NCBI RefSeq assembly: GCF_002775205.1
Contig: NC_036462.1
Location: forward strand, 31,475,084-31,539,083
DNA: 64,000 nt
Direction: 5' to 3'
Origin: Xiphophorus maculatus
Taxonomy: Eukaryota; Chordata; Actinopteri; Cyprinodontiformes; Poeciliidae
Part shown: positions 1 through 12,100 of the stretch, piece by piece
Layout of the letters: each line of letters starts with the position of its first letter
Position numbering within the stretch: the stretch's first letter is position 1
Program-made: the position numbers and the translations under genes
Notes under the pieces: model-generated
What the model saw: only the letters and a program-made list of their open reading frames with translations
Told to the model about the DNA's origin: nothing
Databases searched by the model: none

Positions 1-78
1 CCGCCGCCAACGCCAGCATCTCAGGTTCCCAGCAGCAGCACCAAGCCCAAACACAGCGGCATCAGCACAGTGGTGTGA
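1..78 (+). CDS. possible 3' end of an unidentified upstream coding exon
   Basis: Frame 1 is open from the window edge for 25 codons, rich in Pro, Ser, Thr and Lys, and stops at TGA 76-78 with the last residues GISTVV. A good splice donor (GTGAGT) overlaps the stop at 75-80, so the reading frame may instead leave at a donor after base 74. If it is a true C-terminus, T-V-V fits a class I PDZ ligand (S/T-x-V). I do not recognise the gene. Seen: the open frame and the donor. Inferred: that it codes. Confidence 0.3.
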   Translation, partial: PPPTPASQVPSSSTKPKHSGISTVV

Positions 79-351
79 GTGGATCATGGCAAACAGGACC
101 TTGTAAAGACTTTTACCGGATGAGATCGTCACACTGTGGTCTCTGGTCTGCAGATGAATCCAGACTCGAGCATGGACTTTGTTTGGCGTTACGTTTTTGC
201 AAACTTTTGCTCCTTCATCCCCTGCATTTCATTTCAAGTTCTGTCTGCCTGCTTCAGGAGAGACAGACTCATGCAAAGACCACAAGCACGGCAAAAGAAC
301 AAAATATCTTACTAAGTATTTTTGGTCTAGTTTCTAGAGCAAATGTCTTGG

Positions 352-705
352 TACTAGAGGTGCACCGATTGCATTTTTCTGGCCAATCGCCGATTACCAA
401 TCTTTTAAAAAGCCTGACCTGCCGATTCCGATTTTGGCTGATACCAATTTTTTTGTCTGAAATGTTGTTAAATATAGCAAGAAAGTTGTTGAGTTGGCAA
501 CAGTGGGGTGACTGTTGTTCATTGTAAATAACCGACATAACATGGTGGGCTGGTCTGTCAGTAAAACCTTTCTCACCGGAGAGCAAAAGAGGACAGTGGT
601 TGATTCTTAGACATTTGCCAAGCTAGATAAGATCGGCTTCACGTGTAAAAATCGGTCGATCACCAAACTCCCAAAATGAAGGAAATCGGCACCAATAATT
701 CCCTA
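352..705 (+). repeat. dispersed repeat family A (GTGCACCGATT hAT-like), copy 1
   Basis: Begins near AGAGGTGCACCGATTGCA and carries the blocks 'AAAGCCTGACCTGCCGATTCCG', 'TGTCTGAAATGTTG' and 'GAGTTGGCAACAGTGG' shared with copies near 8640, 18090, 31890 (minus), 46740, 60120 and 63795. The terminal GGTGCACC motif resembles fish hAT-type inverted repeats. Non-autonomous: no transposase frame is visible. Confidence 0.7.
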
Positions 706-709
706 CGTA

Positions 710-1260
710 GTACATTTGAAATAAGACAAAACTAACTTGATATGTAACTTTTCAGCAAGATAAAGTAGCTTTGCTCTAAGTCAGTGTTTCTCAATTCCAG
801 TCCTCAGGCCCCCTCCTGCCCTGCATGTTTTAGGTGTTTCCCTTCTGCTACACACCTGGATTGAATATTTTGGTGATTAACGAGTTTCTGCAGTACTTGA
901 TGGTCATGCAATCGTTTGAATCAGCTGTTCTGCAATAGAGGCACATCTAAAACATGCAGAGCAGGAGGGGCTGAAGCACTGCTCTAAGTCAATAATTGCT
1001 AATATTAATGGAAAAGTTCTAGTTCCATTGGCAGATTATGTCACTTATAACATGGAAAAATATTTTGTTATAACTGAAAAATTTGTACGTTTTCATCAAT
1101 ATTAAGTAATTATTGACTTAAGGTTAGCTACTTTATCTAGCTAAAAAGTTACTTGTAATTTAGTTTTGCCTTATTTCAAGTGCGCTAAGATATTTGCACT
1201 AGAAACTAGATCGAAATGACTTGGTAGGATTTTATGTTTTTTGCAGTATAGCACTGTGTG
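710..1260. repeat. palindromic MITE family C, copy interrupted by a 200-base hAT-like element
   Basis: Shares the blocks 'GAAATAAGACAAAACTAAC', 'TTCAGCAAGATA', 'AGTTCCATTGGCAGATTAT' and 'ACTAGAAACTAGA' (reverse sense) with copies at 2474-2850 and 24003-24265. The two halves are imperfect inverted repeats of each other. The copy is split at 782-981 by a separate element. Confidence 0.7.
782..981. mobile_element. 200-base non-autonomous hAT-like element with 8-base target duplication
   Basis: Starts CAGTGTTTCTCAA and ends GGCTGAAGCACTG, giving short terminal inverted repeats (CAGTG/CACTG with partly matching extensions). It is flanked by the direct repeat CTCTAAGT at 774-781 and again at 982-989, an 8-base duplication as made by hAT transposases. 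It lies inside a family C repeat whose sequence resumes on both sides. No coding capacity. Confidence 0.8.
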
Positions 1261-1498
1261 TCTCAAATTCATAAAAAAAAGCAACGGGATTTAACCTCCA
1301 TGTATTTAACAGAAAATGCTAAATGGTGACGCGACTGGACGGCGTCGCAGAGACAGCGGTTATTTAACGTAGCAGTAGCTCACAGTGCGCTGTGATATAT
1401 CTCTGGTAGCAGTTCTGAATGTGCCAATTACCGACAGGATTTATCGAGGTAGTAACTCAAATTTACTCAATGTCTGTTGTGCATTATATTTTGTAAAA

Positions 1499-1500
<2 letters not shown>

Positions 1501-1539
<39 letters not shown>
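1501..1539. repeat. (AAT)n microsatellite
   Basis: Thirteen uninterrupted AAT units. Confidence 0.97.
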
Positions 1540-1540
<1 letters not shown>

Positions 1541-1619
1541 GGTATTACTGTTCTAATTAATGCCAAGCAAATGGCTTCAGTTAAACTCTCAGTAGAGCTG
1601 CACATGAGGGGGCCGTAGT

Positions 1620-1890
1620 TAGGAACCAGGTCTGGTCTTCGGTCACCGGATGCCCGTCCGTGTTAAAGATGTCGGCCATCCGGTCTGCTGAGTTTGGAGT
1701 TGGCCGTCGCTCGCTCCCGGCTGTAAACCGCTCCGCTTTTCTTCTTTTCAAGTCAAACGAGTTTTAAAAGTAAAACTCTTGAGTTCCGTGTTGCTCCGCT
1801 ACCTCGAAGGGTTCGACAGGTTTGCGTTTTGAAGACGCCACCGCCGAGTCGCCGTCACGGCGTGACCGTGGCGGCCGGCGCCTGTGTGCG
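1620..1890. promoter_or_regulatory. CpG-rich patch, possible promoter or first exon
   Basis: Locally GC- and CpG-rich (many CCGG, GTCGC and GGCCGG words) against an AT-rich background. No open frame with a recognisable product and no clear exon could be assigned. It could be the promoter or untranslated first exon of a neighbour, or an old CpG-rich repeat. Confidence 0.3.
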
Positions 1891-2473
1891 TTCCTCGCTT
1901 CAGAAAGCAGTTTTATATCAGCGACCCAGCAGACATATTATGGGACAGCTGGATGCCTCTGTAGCATTTTCAGTGGCTAGAGTGACGAATATCAGCACAT
2001 GACGTCTGTCATTTTTTTTAATGTAAGTTTTTGTTGTTGTTGTTGTTTTACTTGTTTTGTCTGATTTTATTTGTCTAGCGGTTTTGTTTGTCCTGCGGTG
2101 TTTTAGTGCAGTCGGCGTCCACGTGGATTTGGACGCGGTGAACCCCTTCCACACTGAGACAAACACTCAGCGTGGGGCGCTGTGTTCCCAAAACTATCTC
2201 GGTTAATTAGAAACATAAAAAAGTGCTAGAACAGAATTACAGAAGAGGTGTGTTTTACTTGGATTTCATAAAAGGCATACAAAAAGTAGAGCATCACCAA
2301 CGTGGAGAATCAATGTTGCCACCGTTCACTGCAGGTCCAGCCGCTGGTTTTTCTGGATGTTTCTACCATCTTTGAACTTACAAACTGAAACTTTTTTTTT
2401 TTTTTTGCCCGTTTTCTACTTCAAGCTCAGTCAGATTGGAAGGAGAGAGTCTGAACATTAGTTTTCAGGTCTT

Positions 2474-2850
2474 CACTGCAAAAACACTAAATCTTCTTTG
2501 TCTATAATGCAAATATCTTTGCTCACCTGAAATAAGACTAAACTAACAAGCAACTTTACTTGAAACTCTCCCCTATATCTTGCTGAAAAGTTGCTTGATA
2601 TTGATGAAAACATTCTCCATTGATCAGATTATTTCACTTATGACAAGAAATTTTCCAAATAATCTGCCAATGGAACTAGAACTTTTTTTGAACTAATATC
2701 AAGAAATTATTGACATAAAACAAGCTCCTACATCTTGCTGAGGAATTACTTCTAATTTAGCTTTGTCTTATTTAAAGTGATCTAAGATGTTTGTTCTAGA
2801 AACTAGACCAAAATTGTGTGGTAAGTTTTTGTGTTTTTGAAGTGTGGGTA
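2474..2850. repeat. palindromic MITE family C, near-complete copy
   Basis: Starts CACTGCAAAAACAC and ends near GTGTTTTTGAAGTGTG, forming terminal inverted repeats. The halves are imperfect reverse complements, with blocks such as AATCTGCCAATGGAACTAGA answering TTCTCCATTGATCAGATT. A related terminal motif (CACTGTAAAAA) bounds a different element at 30459-30714. Confidence 0.75.
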
Positions 2851-4364
2851 AAGGTCCACCTCCATTCATGCTCTAGATTGTAAAACCTTCACAAGAACTT
2901 CCCTACCTATAAATCACACCACTGATTTAGCTTTTCACAGGAACTCTCTTATATTTTCACCATCTTTATCTTTGGGTTACATTGAGACTACTCGATTTCT
3001 TTTTTTAATTCCTCTTTCTTCCATTCCACCAACTAATTTGCTCTAAACCTTTCAGTAGACACATTTTAGACCAATCGTCTTATTTAAAAGCACACGTCTG
3101 AAAATTCACTTTCCAGCATGTCTACGGCCTTCGGTCCATTTCAAGTAGACAAACAAACAAAAAAATTCAAAGCTTCAAGTTTTCCTCACTGGTCCAATAA
3201 TTCCCATTCAGTGGTTTACAAGAAATACTATAAAAAAAATAATAATAAAGTAATTGATAGAAAGTATATGCGTCTGTGCAATAAAGACTCTAATGCTGTG
3301 GCAAAGATGGCGCCACAAATCAACGACGTTATTCAAAAAGCCCCGTGAAAATATCGTATGCCTGCTTTACGGGAGGAAACACTGAAACACGAACTTTATG
3401 ATGCTCATGTTCTGTGGAATCCGTAATACGCCACCATTGTTCTGAGTATAAAAATAACGAAACGGATTCACAAAGCTGGCCTCCCGCAGAGCGGCTTGGT
3501 CCGGCGTCAGTCATGCTAGCTCTAGCTAAGCTAACGAAGGGGTTTCAAACCGAACCCGTCCAAATTCAGAGTGAGATGCTTTGCTGCAAGCCGTTGATGC
3601 CTACGTTTTCTTTAATCTGTCCATTTTTTTTTATTTTTTTTATTTTTATTGTTTTCTATCATCAGCGTGTGTGACTAAAACAATCTGGTTTATCTCTGTT
3701 GCTTGTTTACATGTAGACTATTTCTGCCGTGTCATCCGGTCTTGTCACTCCGACGCGCTCCTGTTCACTCTTTGCACATTGCGACACGTTGCTGAGTGTG
3801 AAAAGCTGCTGGTAATTTAAACGTGACGTGTGGAGCAGTTTGGAAGTGGATGGTATGTTGTTTTTTGTGGTAGCAAAGAATGATAAATGCTTGTACATAC
3901 TCTGTAAATTATACTTTTAACTAGGTATAATTATTATCAATGTCTACAGGTGTATTGAAAGTGCATCCCTGCTCCCCCTGACTTCCACATAATCACAGAG
4001 CTGCTGCTGTTTGCCTCTGATGCGACTGAATTATCACGAGGTCCAGGAACGTCACACGGTCTTCATGCTCCTGACCTTTACTTCTATTCTCCTTCTCTTG
4101 CGGTGGAGCGTGGAAGTTGAAGGGAAGGCGCTCTGTTTGGAAGTAGACAAATTCCCTGTTAATGTAAAACCAGTCCTGTGACAATTATGGAGAACATAAT
4201 AAAACGATGCACTATAAGAGCTGAAGTGCCTCTTTATTTTACTTATGGTTGATGTGAATGACTGTATGAGCTCTTCCTTCAGCTAAGCATGGGCTGGTTA
4301 CCAGAGTCATTATATATAGGGGTTTTTTTGCATCCATATAAAATCAAAATTTATCCAATTAATA

Positions 4365-5440
4365 GATTTGATAGCTGAATTGGGTGTTCCTAGTGTATCT
4401 GCAGGGTAGATCAGCCTAGAAATACTTTCCAGTTTGGTGAGAAATATTTCTATTTATTTCAAACAAGCAAAAATAAGAAAAGAAAACAAATTTTGATGCC
4501 CAATTGACATGCAATTTTACATTATTTGCTCAAACAGGAGCAGGTAGAAGATACAAGATCTTATGATTTCCTGCCCCTCTCGCACTCATCACCCCACTTT
4601 AATGTATTTATGTGTAAATATAAAATCTCTGTGTCCACTTATTCAAATTAGTTTTACGTTTTTGAAGTCAATCATTTCTAATTCTGACTTATCTTTTATT
4701 TATATACACACCCAGATATTTGACATTGGATTTTACAGGATTAGTAAAACCAGTAGGTACATGACAGTCTATTAAGGGCAAATTTTCACATTTGTTTAAA
4801 TGTAATCTAAGACCTGAAGCCTTCGAAAATGCTTCAACAAATTAGAGAATTTTAGAAACTTCATTCAGGTTGTTTGAGAAGATGGACTGATAGAAAACTC
4901 TGTTGATCTTAAATCTTAGGAAGATTTGGGATACGAACACGCTGAGCTGTTTGTATCTTCCTAAAATGTTTTAATTACATTAACAATATATATATTTTTT
5001 CCAAACCAAAATTGATACAAAGGTTTGAACATAAATTCATGCTTCATCAGATCGAAGGCTTTAGAAGTCTAATTCAAAACCTTCATTTTCAACCTTAGTG
5101 GTTATAGCCAATTAGGTCCAAAATAAGGTGAATATGTACTTTTGGAAATCCAGACTGTCAGAAATAATTTGGGACGTGCCGGATTTTAATCTGTTAACAA
5201 AAATGTAGGACAGGAGTTTGCAATCATTATTTAATAGTGTGGTAGGTCTTAAATCATCCAGAAGAGTTGGATCTTTCCCACATTTAGGCATGACTGTAAC
5301 AATACCTTGTTTCATAGTGTGTGTTAGGCAGTCATGATCTAATATTCATTAAAGCATTCCAAACCGGGGTTCTGATATAAACTAAAAAAATATCTGTAAA
5401 AGTTACTTCCAGGTCTAAAGTAAAACGTGGTGTCCTTCAA
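4365..5440 (-). mobile_element. decayed LINE reverse-transcriptase fragment
   Basis: Read on the minus strand the order of RT blocks is correct. 5315-5112 encodes a segment with PKxxKDPTLLDDLRPTTLLNNDCK followed by FVNRLKS. About 5040-5070 gives a KAFDLMK block. About 4780-4830 gives FSKASGLRLHLNKCENLPL. Around 4370-4450 lies a SRLIYPADTLGTPNS-like 3' segment that recurs at 55530-55640. Stops and frameshifts separate the blocks, so it is a dead 5'-truncated copy. The layout resembles L1/Tx1-type fish LINEs; clade not settled. Confidence 0.75.
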
Positions 5441-6140
5441 TCAGCAATGTTTCTCACTGTTTTGTTAATGTCATTGTGTTTTCTTAATTTGTAATTGTGC
5501 TTAGGCATTACGGTTTTGCTGTTGTGTTTATTAATATGTAGTTGTGCTTAGTAATTTGTTGAAGTGCGTTGCACTTCAGCGTCACTGTAAGTTGGGCTGA
5601 TAAAGCAGTGAGGTTGGGCTAGTGTTGCGCAGCAAAGTCACATTTTCTGTTAAAGAAATCATCTGTTTGTTTAGACGCTCTCCAAACTCGGTAACTTTCG
5701 TGACGAGCAATCTAGTCATTGAGTTCCGGTGTAGAACATAAAAACCAAACTAACAATAAAACCTTTTGAGTGTCTTTAGAAATAGTTTTACGTTTAAAAA
5801 AAAAAAGAAAAGAGTTTTTCGAAATGGTTTCAAGTTTTTTTTTAAAAAAAAAGTGTTGTTGTTTTTTTTAAAATAAAAAAACAATTATTTTTTTTTAAAT
5901 AATAATAAAAAAAGAAAAATAAGAACAAATGAGGGAGAAGAAACTTGGCAATGGTCTAAGATGGTCTATTTTTAAAAAAATCTTTTTGGACATATATTTT
6001 ACGAGGGACACTGAAAGCATCTCCGGTGAAAATACCGACGTCATCAACCCGCGTCAGAAACGGGTGAAAGGGTACTCCGCCAGTGTTTGATCAAGCAAGT
6101 ACACGGAGGTTGGTATAAGGTTTACGCGCTTCAAAGTATA

Positions 6141-9100
6141 ATGAACGTGAACGGCTTCCTCGCGTTATCCAGAGCTTTTCCACGCGAAAAGAACAGACTC
6201 GTCTGTCACGCGTGGCACCTGGGGAAACAGACGCTGCGTGCTCAGCAGCGGAGGACGATCAGAACTCATCCAAGGAGTCTGGCCTACGCCAAGGATCTGT
6301 TCCTGGGTCAGATCAACAAGGTAACGGGGGGAGTCGTCTTTAGATGCGTGACAGTGTGGAACTCCACTGGTGTCAATATGACTTTATTGGACAGACCAAC
6401 AAACAGCAAGAAATACAATAACATTTACTTCCTTTGTGCTCTTGACACTCCGAAAAAAATAAAATAAATGCTTTCAGAAGCGACTAAACACTAAGTAGTC
6501 TTTCTGTGAAGCTTAGAAAGTTAACCTGCAACAGTAATAGCTCACATTTTGAGTCAACCAGGTCAAGAAAACTCACCAAAAACCTGAAATTATGTTCAAT
6601 GAAAGAATAAAAAATAAGCAGCAGGCTCTCGAAGGCACATTAAAAATGTCTATAGTCCAGCTTTTAGTCTATGTATTCATCTTCAGTTACTTTTACTTGA
6701 GTAAAAATACTTTGACGTAGTGCTACTCTTACTTGAGTACAATCTTTGGGTTCTGTACCCACCTCTTTAAACCATTATTTTTTTAAATAAATGACAACAA
6801 AACAACTGAAATTCACAATTTAGATTTACGAGACGGCATTTGGAGTCCTGGTATTTGTCTCCTCCAGGCTGAGGTCTTCCCTTATCCAGAGATTGGAAAC
6901 GATGAGCTGGAGGAGGTCAAGCAGTTTGTTGCGCCAGTGGAGAAGTTCTTCAACGAGGAAGGTGAGAGAGGAGGATCTGAAGTGTTGGAGTCAATTGGTC
7001 ATCAAACAATTGTCTTAAGAGTCGTCTCTCTCTCCACTCCCTCCCCACAATTCCAGTTGATTCAGCGAAAATAGATCGAGAAGCCAAGATCCCAGCAGAG
7101 ACTCTGAACGGCCTGAAGGAGCTGGGCTTGTTTGGAATCATGATCCCTGAGGAATATGGTGAGATGGTGGCATCGCAGCAGTACACACTTTCCCCCCCTC
7201 ATTCTTCAACTAGTTTTAAAGAAAGAATTTACTTTTAGAAGTATTTTTCTTACACTGTACTTTTTTTTACTTTTACTTGAACACTTTTATCATAAAGTAT
7301 CTCTGCTCTTACTTGAGTAAATATTTCTGGATTCTCGACCCACTGAATGAAGAACAAACATGTTTTAACCAAAAATTCACCAGACCAGACACACAGCTGC
7401 AGTTTTTGTTACAATATCATAAGTTCTGTATTGTTAATAAAAAATTTGAAAAATGTTTCTTTTGTGTGACTATTTTGTAATTATGGTATTTATATAAATT
7501 ATTGTGAATTTCGTCTTTAAAAATACAAATATTCCAAGAAAGTGATTTGGAAATTTATTGTTTTTCTTTTTTTGCCTGATTCCATTGTTGTTGTTGTTGT
7601 TGTTTTGTCATTTAAATACCAAAACTTCCACTTATCTTCATATTTTGGTCGGTCTGATGGTGTAATTATTAAACATTAAATAATTTAGATTTTCACTCAG
7701 TACTTGAGTCACTTTTTTCTACCCAACACTTTTTTTTTTACTCTCACTCAGGCAATTTTTGGACGGCTACTTTTTACTGTCACTTGAGTAAAAACATGTT
7801 AAAGTAATGCTACTCTTACTTGAGTACAATTTTCGGGTCCTTCCCTAAAGTGAAGTAGTGCAGAAAAGTAAGCAGATAATCCTCAACGTCACCAGATGTG
7901 TTCTTATGCATTCATAAAAATCTCTGTCTTCCTAATCGCAGGTGGCCTCGGACTCTCCAACACCATGTATGCCCGGCTGAACGAGATCATCGCGCTGGAC
8001 GGCTCTATTGCCGTCACTCTGGCTGCACACCAAGCCATCGGTCTGAAGGTAGCTGCTCGCTTGCCGCTTTGTTTGTGTCGAGTCTCTGTCTGCTGACTTA
8101 GTCGAACATGTGTGCATATGTGCGTGCTAAGAGTCGTGTGGTTTCAGGGGATTCTGATCGCTGGGAACGAAGCCCAGAAGAAGAAATATCTGCCCAAGCT
8201 GGCTTCAGGAGAACACATCGCCGCTTTCTGCCTTACAGAACCCGGCAGGTACAGATCCTGACAACTCCTTCATGACCGGGTCCAGAGTTTCCTCTGAAGC
8301 TTTTTTTTTTTTTTTTTGTATACTTATAAACATGACGAGCCGGCTGCACTGAACCCCATTGAAAACCTCCTGGTTATTCCAACAAATATTGATTTCTGAA
8401 CTCTTCCTGAGTGAAAACATGACTTAAATATGAACTTGTTTCCTTTGCATTATTTGAGATTTGAAAGCGCTGCATCTTTTTTGTTGTTTTGACCATTTTT
8501 CATTTTATGCAAATAAATGAAACATTTTAGCTTTGAAATTTCAGAGACATGTTGTCAGTAGTTCATACAATAAAAGAACAATGTTCGTTTTACTCTAACA
8601 TGTACCTAGAAAAAGTCAAATCAGACAAACTGGTAATTCTAAGTATCGGCTGATAACCGACCAACCAAAACTAAGGAATTGGGCACCAATAAATCAGCTG
8701 GTTGATAAATCTGTTCAACTCCTAATGTCTACAAAAGTCTTTGACTTTAAGGTGACCAGTCAGATGATTTTAGCAACAAAAAAAAAAAACAACTTCCAAA
8801 TATTCAGACTTGAGCATTTTTTTTTTTTTTATTGGTCTTCTTAGGACAGCAGCTTCACACTGCCAACCAGCTTCATGTTTGTTTTCTCTTCCCTTCAGTG
8901 GAAGCGACGCGGCTTCCATTCAGACTCGGGCGACTCTGTCTGAAGACGGAAAACATTACCTGATCAACGGTTCCAAGGTGACGCATATTAATTTTACAAA
9001 AAAAAAAAAAAACCTCTCCCAGCATGTCCCCTATTTATGTGGAGCGACTCTCGAGCTCCTCGTTCGTTCTCTTGTTTTCAGTTTTGGATTTCAAACGGAG

Positions 9101-12100
9101 GCTTCGCAGACGTCATGACGGTGTTTGCTCGAACCGAAGTGGAAGTAGACGGTGCGAAGAAAGACAAGATTACTGCCTTCATCGTGGAGAAGGCTTTTGG
9201 GGGCATCAGCAGCGGCAAACCTGAAGACAAACTTGGCATCAGGGGTTCCTACAGTAAGCCGTTCATTCATACCAGGCAACGGGTTATGTGGCGTTTAGGC
9301 CGTATTACCTCTGCTATGCAAAAGTATTCATACCCACGGAAAAGTTGTACATCTTGACGCGCTACATCCACAAACATCATGGTTGTACCTTGATGTAATC
9401 CAACCCTTCCTTTTGGAAGGTAAAGAATTTGAAAAGAGATTTTGCTCAAAGTAAGCAGAGGTTGTGCACCCAGTCAAACTGAGTTCGACTGATTTTCACT
9501 GAAGAATGAGCAAAACTTGTCTGTAGATGCTTAAAGCTGAAACACACTTCAAGGTATTTTACTTCCATGCATGCTGCTATGCTTTCATATAAACATATTT
9601 TATTTGCTAAAAAAAAGTCAAACCACGTATTGGTTTCTTTTTGTCTTCACAATGCTTCGGATTTTTCTGCTGCCACTTCAGAGAAAACGACGGGATCCGT
9701 CTCCTGGAGTCTCGTTTGTAAAAGCTCACATTTGCACAAAATGGGTCCTGAAACGTGTGTGTGCGCCGCTTTCCACGCAGAAGAACGCTATTCATAAAAA
9801 ACAAACTTGACGCGAAACTAATATTACCATAAATATTATTTATGTTTGCATCAGAAATATATGGCTTCCTGTGGGTGTGTTGAGTGCAGAACCTGAGGCG
9901 GAACCTTGTGCGAAAACGTTTAGGTTACAGCTGTGGTTTATCAGGAAAATTGCCTGCTGGTGTGTGTTTGTACGGTTTTGTAAATCCGATTTTGTGTGTG
10001 TGTGTGTGCACGTCGTTTCTACCTTTTGGCCAAACATACACTTTTAATATGAGTCCTGCAGTTCTCTATTAATGAGGACCCTGATACTAAGCGATTATAG
10101 CATCATTGTTCTTTGTTTTGAAGCGTGTGAAGTGTCTTTTGACAACGTTCCTGTTCCTGTGGAAAACGTGATTGGAGAAGTAGGAGGCGGATTCAAGGTA
10201 AACTCTGCTCTGTTTTCAGGCTAACTTGTATTCATATGTTGTTGGTTTTTTTTTTTCAGTTTTAATGAAGTTCTGTCTTTGTTCAACAGGTCGCCATGAA
10301 CATCTTGAACTCTGGGAGGTTCAGTATGGGGAGTTCTTGTGCTGGAATGATCAAAAAGCTGATGGGTAAAAAATATATATATATATATGTGTATATATAC
10401 TCCCAGAAACAGAAGTGGTGAATGTTTTATTTTTTTCTTTAGTGTTGACCTCAGAGTACGCCATCAGCAGGAAGCAGTTTAACAGAAGCCTAAGTGAATT
10501 TGGGATGATCCAGGTAGGGCGCATGCAGGTTTCCCTTCACTACTCCTGGTGCAGAGTACTACAGTAACTAGTTACATTTACTTGTGTAAGGTTGTTTTTT
10601 AAATGTACTTTTAGGAGTATTTTTACTGTACTTTTTACTTGACTTTTACTTGAGTAATTTTACTATGAAGTATTTCTACCCTTACTCGAGTAACATTTCT
10701 GGAATCTCTACACACTGAATGAAGAGCAAACGTGTTTTAACCCAAAATTGACCAAATAAAGACACACACCTGTTGTTTTTGTAAATTTTCATAATTTAGT
10801 TTTTTGTTATTGTCGTTTTGGTCCTTAAAATTCCAAAATTTCCACTGAAATTCATATTTTGGTCCATCTGATGATATAAATTTAAAATATTAAATGATTG
10901 ATAATTTCAGGGACTATCACATCCTAAACCAAGGTTACTCAGTGCTTTATGCGATATACATTTTTACTCTTATTTGAGTCACTTCTTGGCTGGGTGCTTT
11001 CTACTTTTGCTGGAGTAAAAAAAAAACAATACGTTGAAGTAGTGGTACTTTTAATCGAGTACAATCTTTGGCTACTCTGCTCGCCTCTGCGTAACGCCAT
11101 GCTTCAACTCGTTTGTTTTTGCAGGAGAAGTTTGCGCTGATGGCCATCAACGCCTTTGTGATGGAGAGCATGGCGTACCTGACTGCGGGGATGATGGATC
11201 GACCAGGAGTCCCAGATTGTTCGTTAGAGGCCGCCATGGTTAAGGTTGGACAGCCAGACGTCGTTCATGTCAAACCCAATAATAACCAAACACGCCGGTC
11301 ACAGTGTGAACATTGCGCGCAGGTCTTCAGCTCAGAGGGAGGCTGGATTTGTTGCAGTGAGGCTCTGCAGGTCCTCGGAGGTCTGGGCTACACCAAGAAC
11401 TACCCGTTTGAGCGCTACGTCAGGGACTGTCGCATCCTGCCCATCTTTGAGGTGTGTTGGCCAACAGGATGGTGATTTCTTTTCTTCTTCTTCTTTTTTT
11501 TTTTTAAATAACTGACGGACAACTAGCTAACCTCTTGCCCAAAATGAAAAGATTGTCCTTCTTGACTTTATAATATTTGGTTTAGATGAACAAAATGTTC
11601 GTCACGCGGCTACATTGATGAGTAGCGAATCCGGCAGTTTGGATGAAGTACGTCAGGCCTTTAGTCCACAGTTAGCCACCAGGACTAGAAGAGAGACAAA
11701 GTAGTGCCAAGCGTATTATCCATAGGAGGACAACATGTTATTGCTGTACGTGACCAGCAGGTGGCAGGTGACTTTGTAACATGAAGCTCTAACGTTTCTT
11801 TCTTCACCAAATTTGAATCACATTTTCGAAATGTGAACAAAAAATGAGTGCCAGAAAAATCTGAATCTTTTCTCTGCCACAGTGAACAAGTTCCCACACG
11901 CTGCTGTTTTTCTAGTTGCGAGTGTTTTTAGCAGTAAACAACGTCAGAACAGCAAGCCTGCCGTTTGTGTCCAGGGGACCAACGAGATCCTGAGGATGTA
12001 CGTGGCGCTGACCGGGATGCAGTACGCCGGCAACATGCTCACGGGAAAAATCAAGTACGTATGAAACGCCACAGCGTGGGTCAAAATTATTCACACCCCT

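Larger units (their letters stand above)
79..6140. other. intergenic spacer upstream of acad9, repeat-rich
   Basis: About 6 kb without a supported gene. It contains dispersed repeats (listed separately), an AAT microsatellite, a CpG-rich patch near 1620-1890, a decayed LINE on the minus strand and A/T homopolymer tracts at 5790-5930. Open frames here are short and show no family I recognise. In 2860-4360 I see only AT-rich unique-looking sequence. Confidence 0.6.

Noticed and set aside
5112..5315. Short minus frame considered as a host gene
   Set aside because: The LRPTTLLNNDCK motif and the ordered downstream RT blocks identify it as a decayed LINE.
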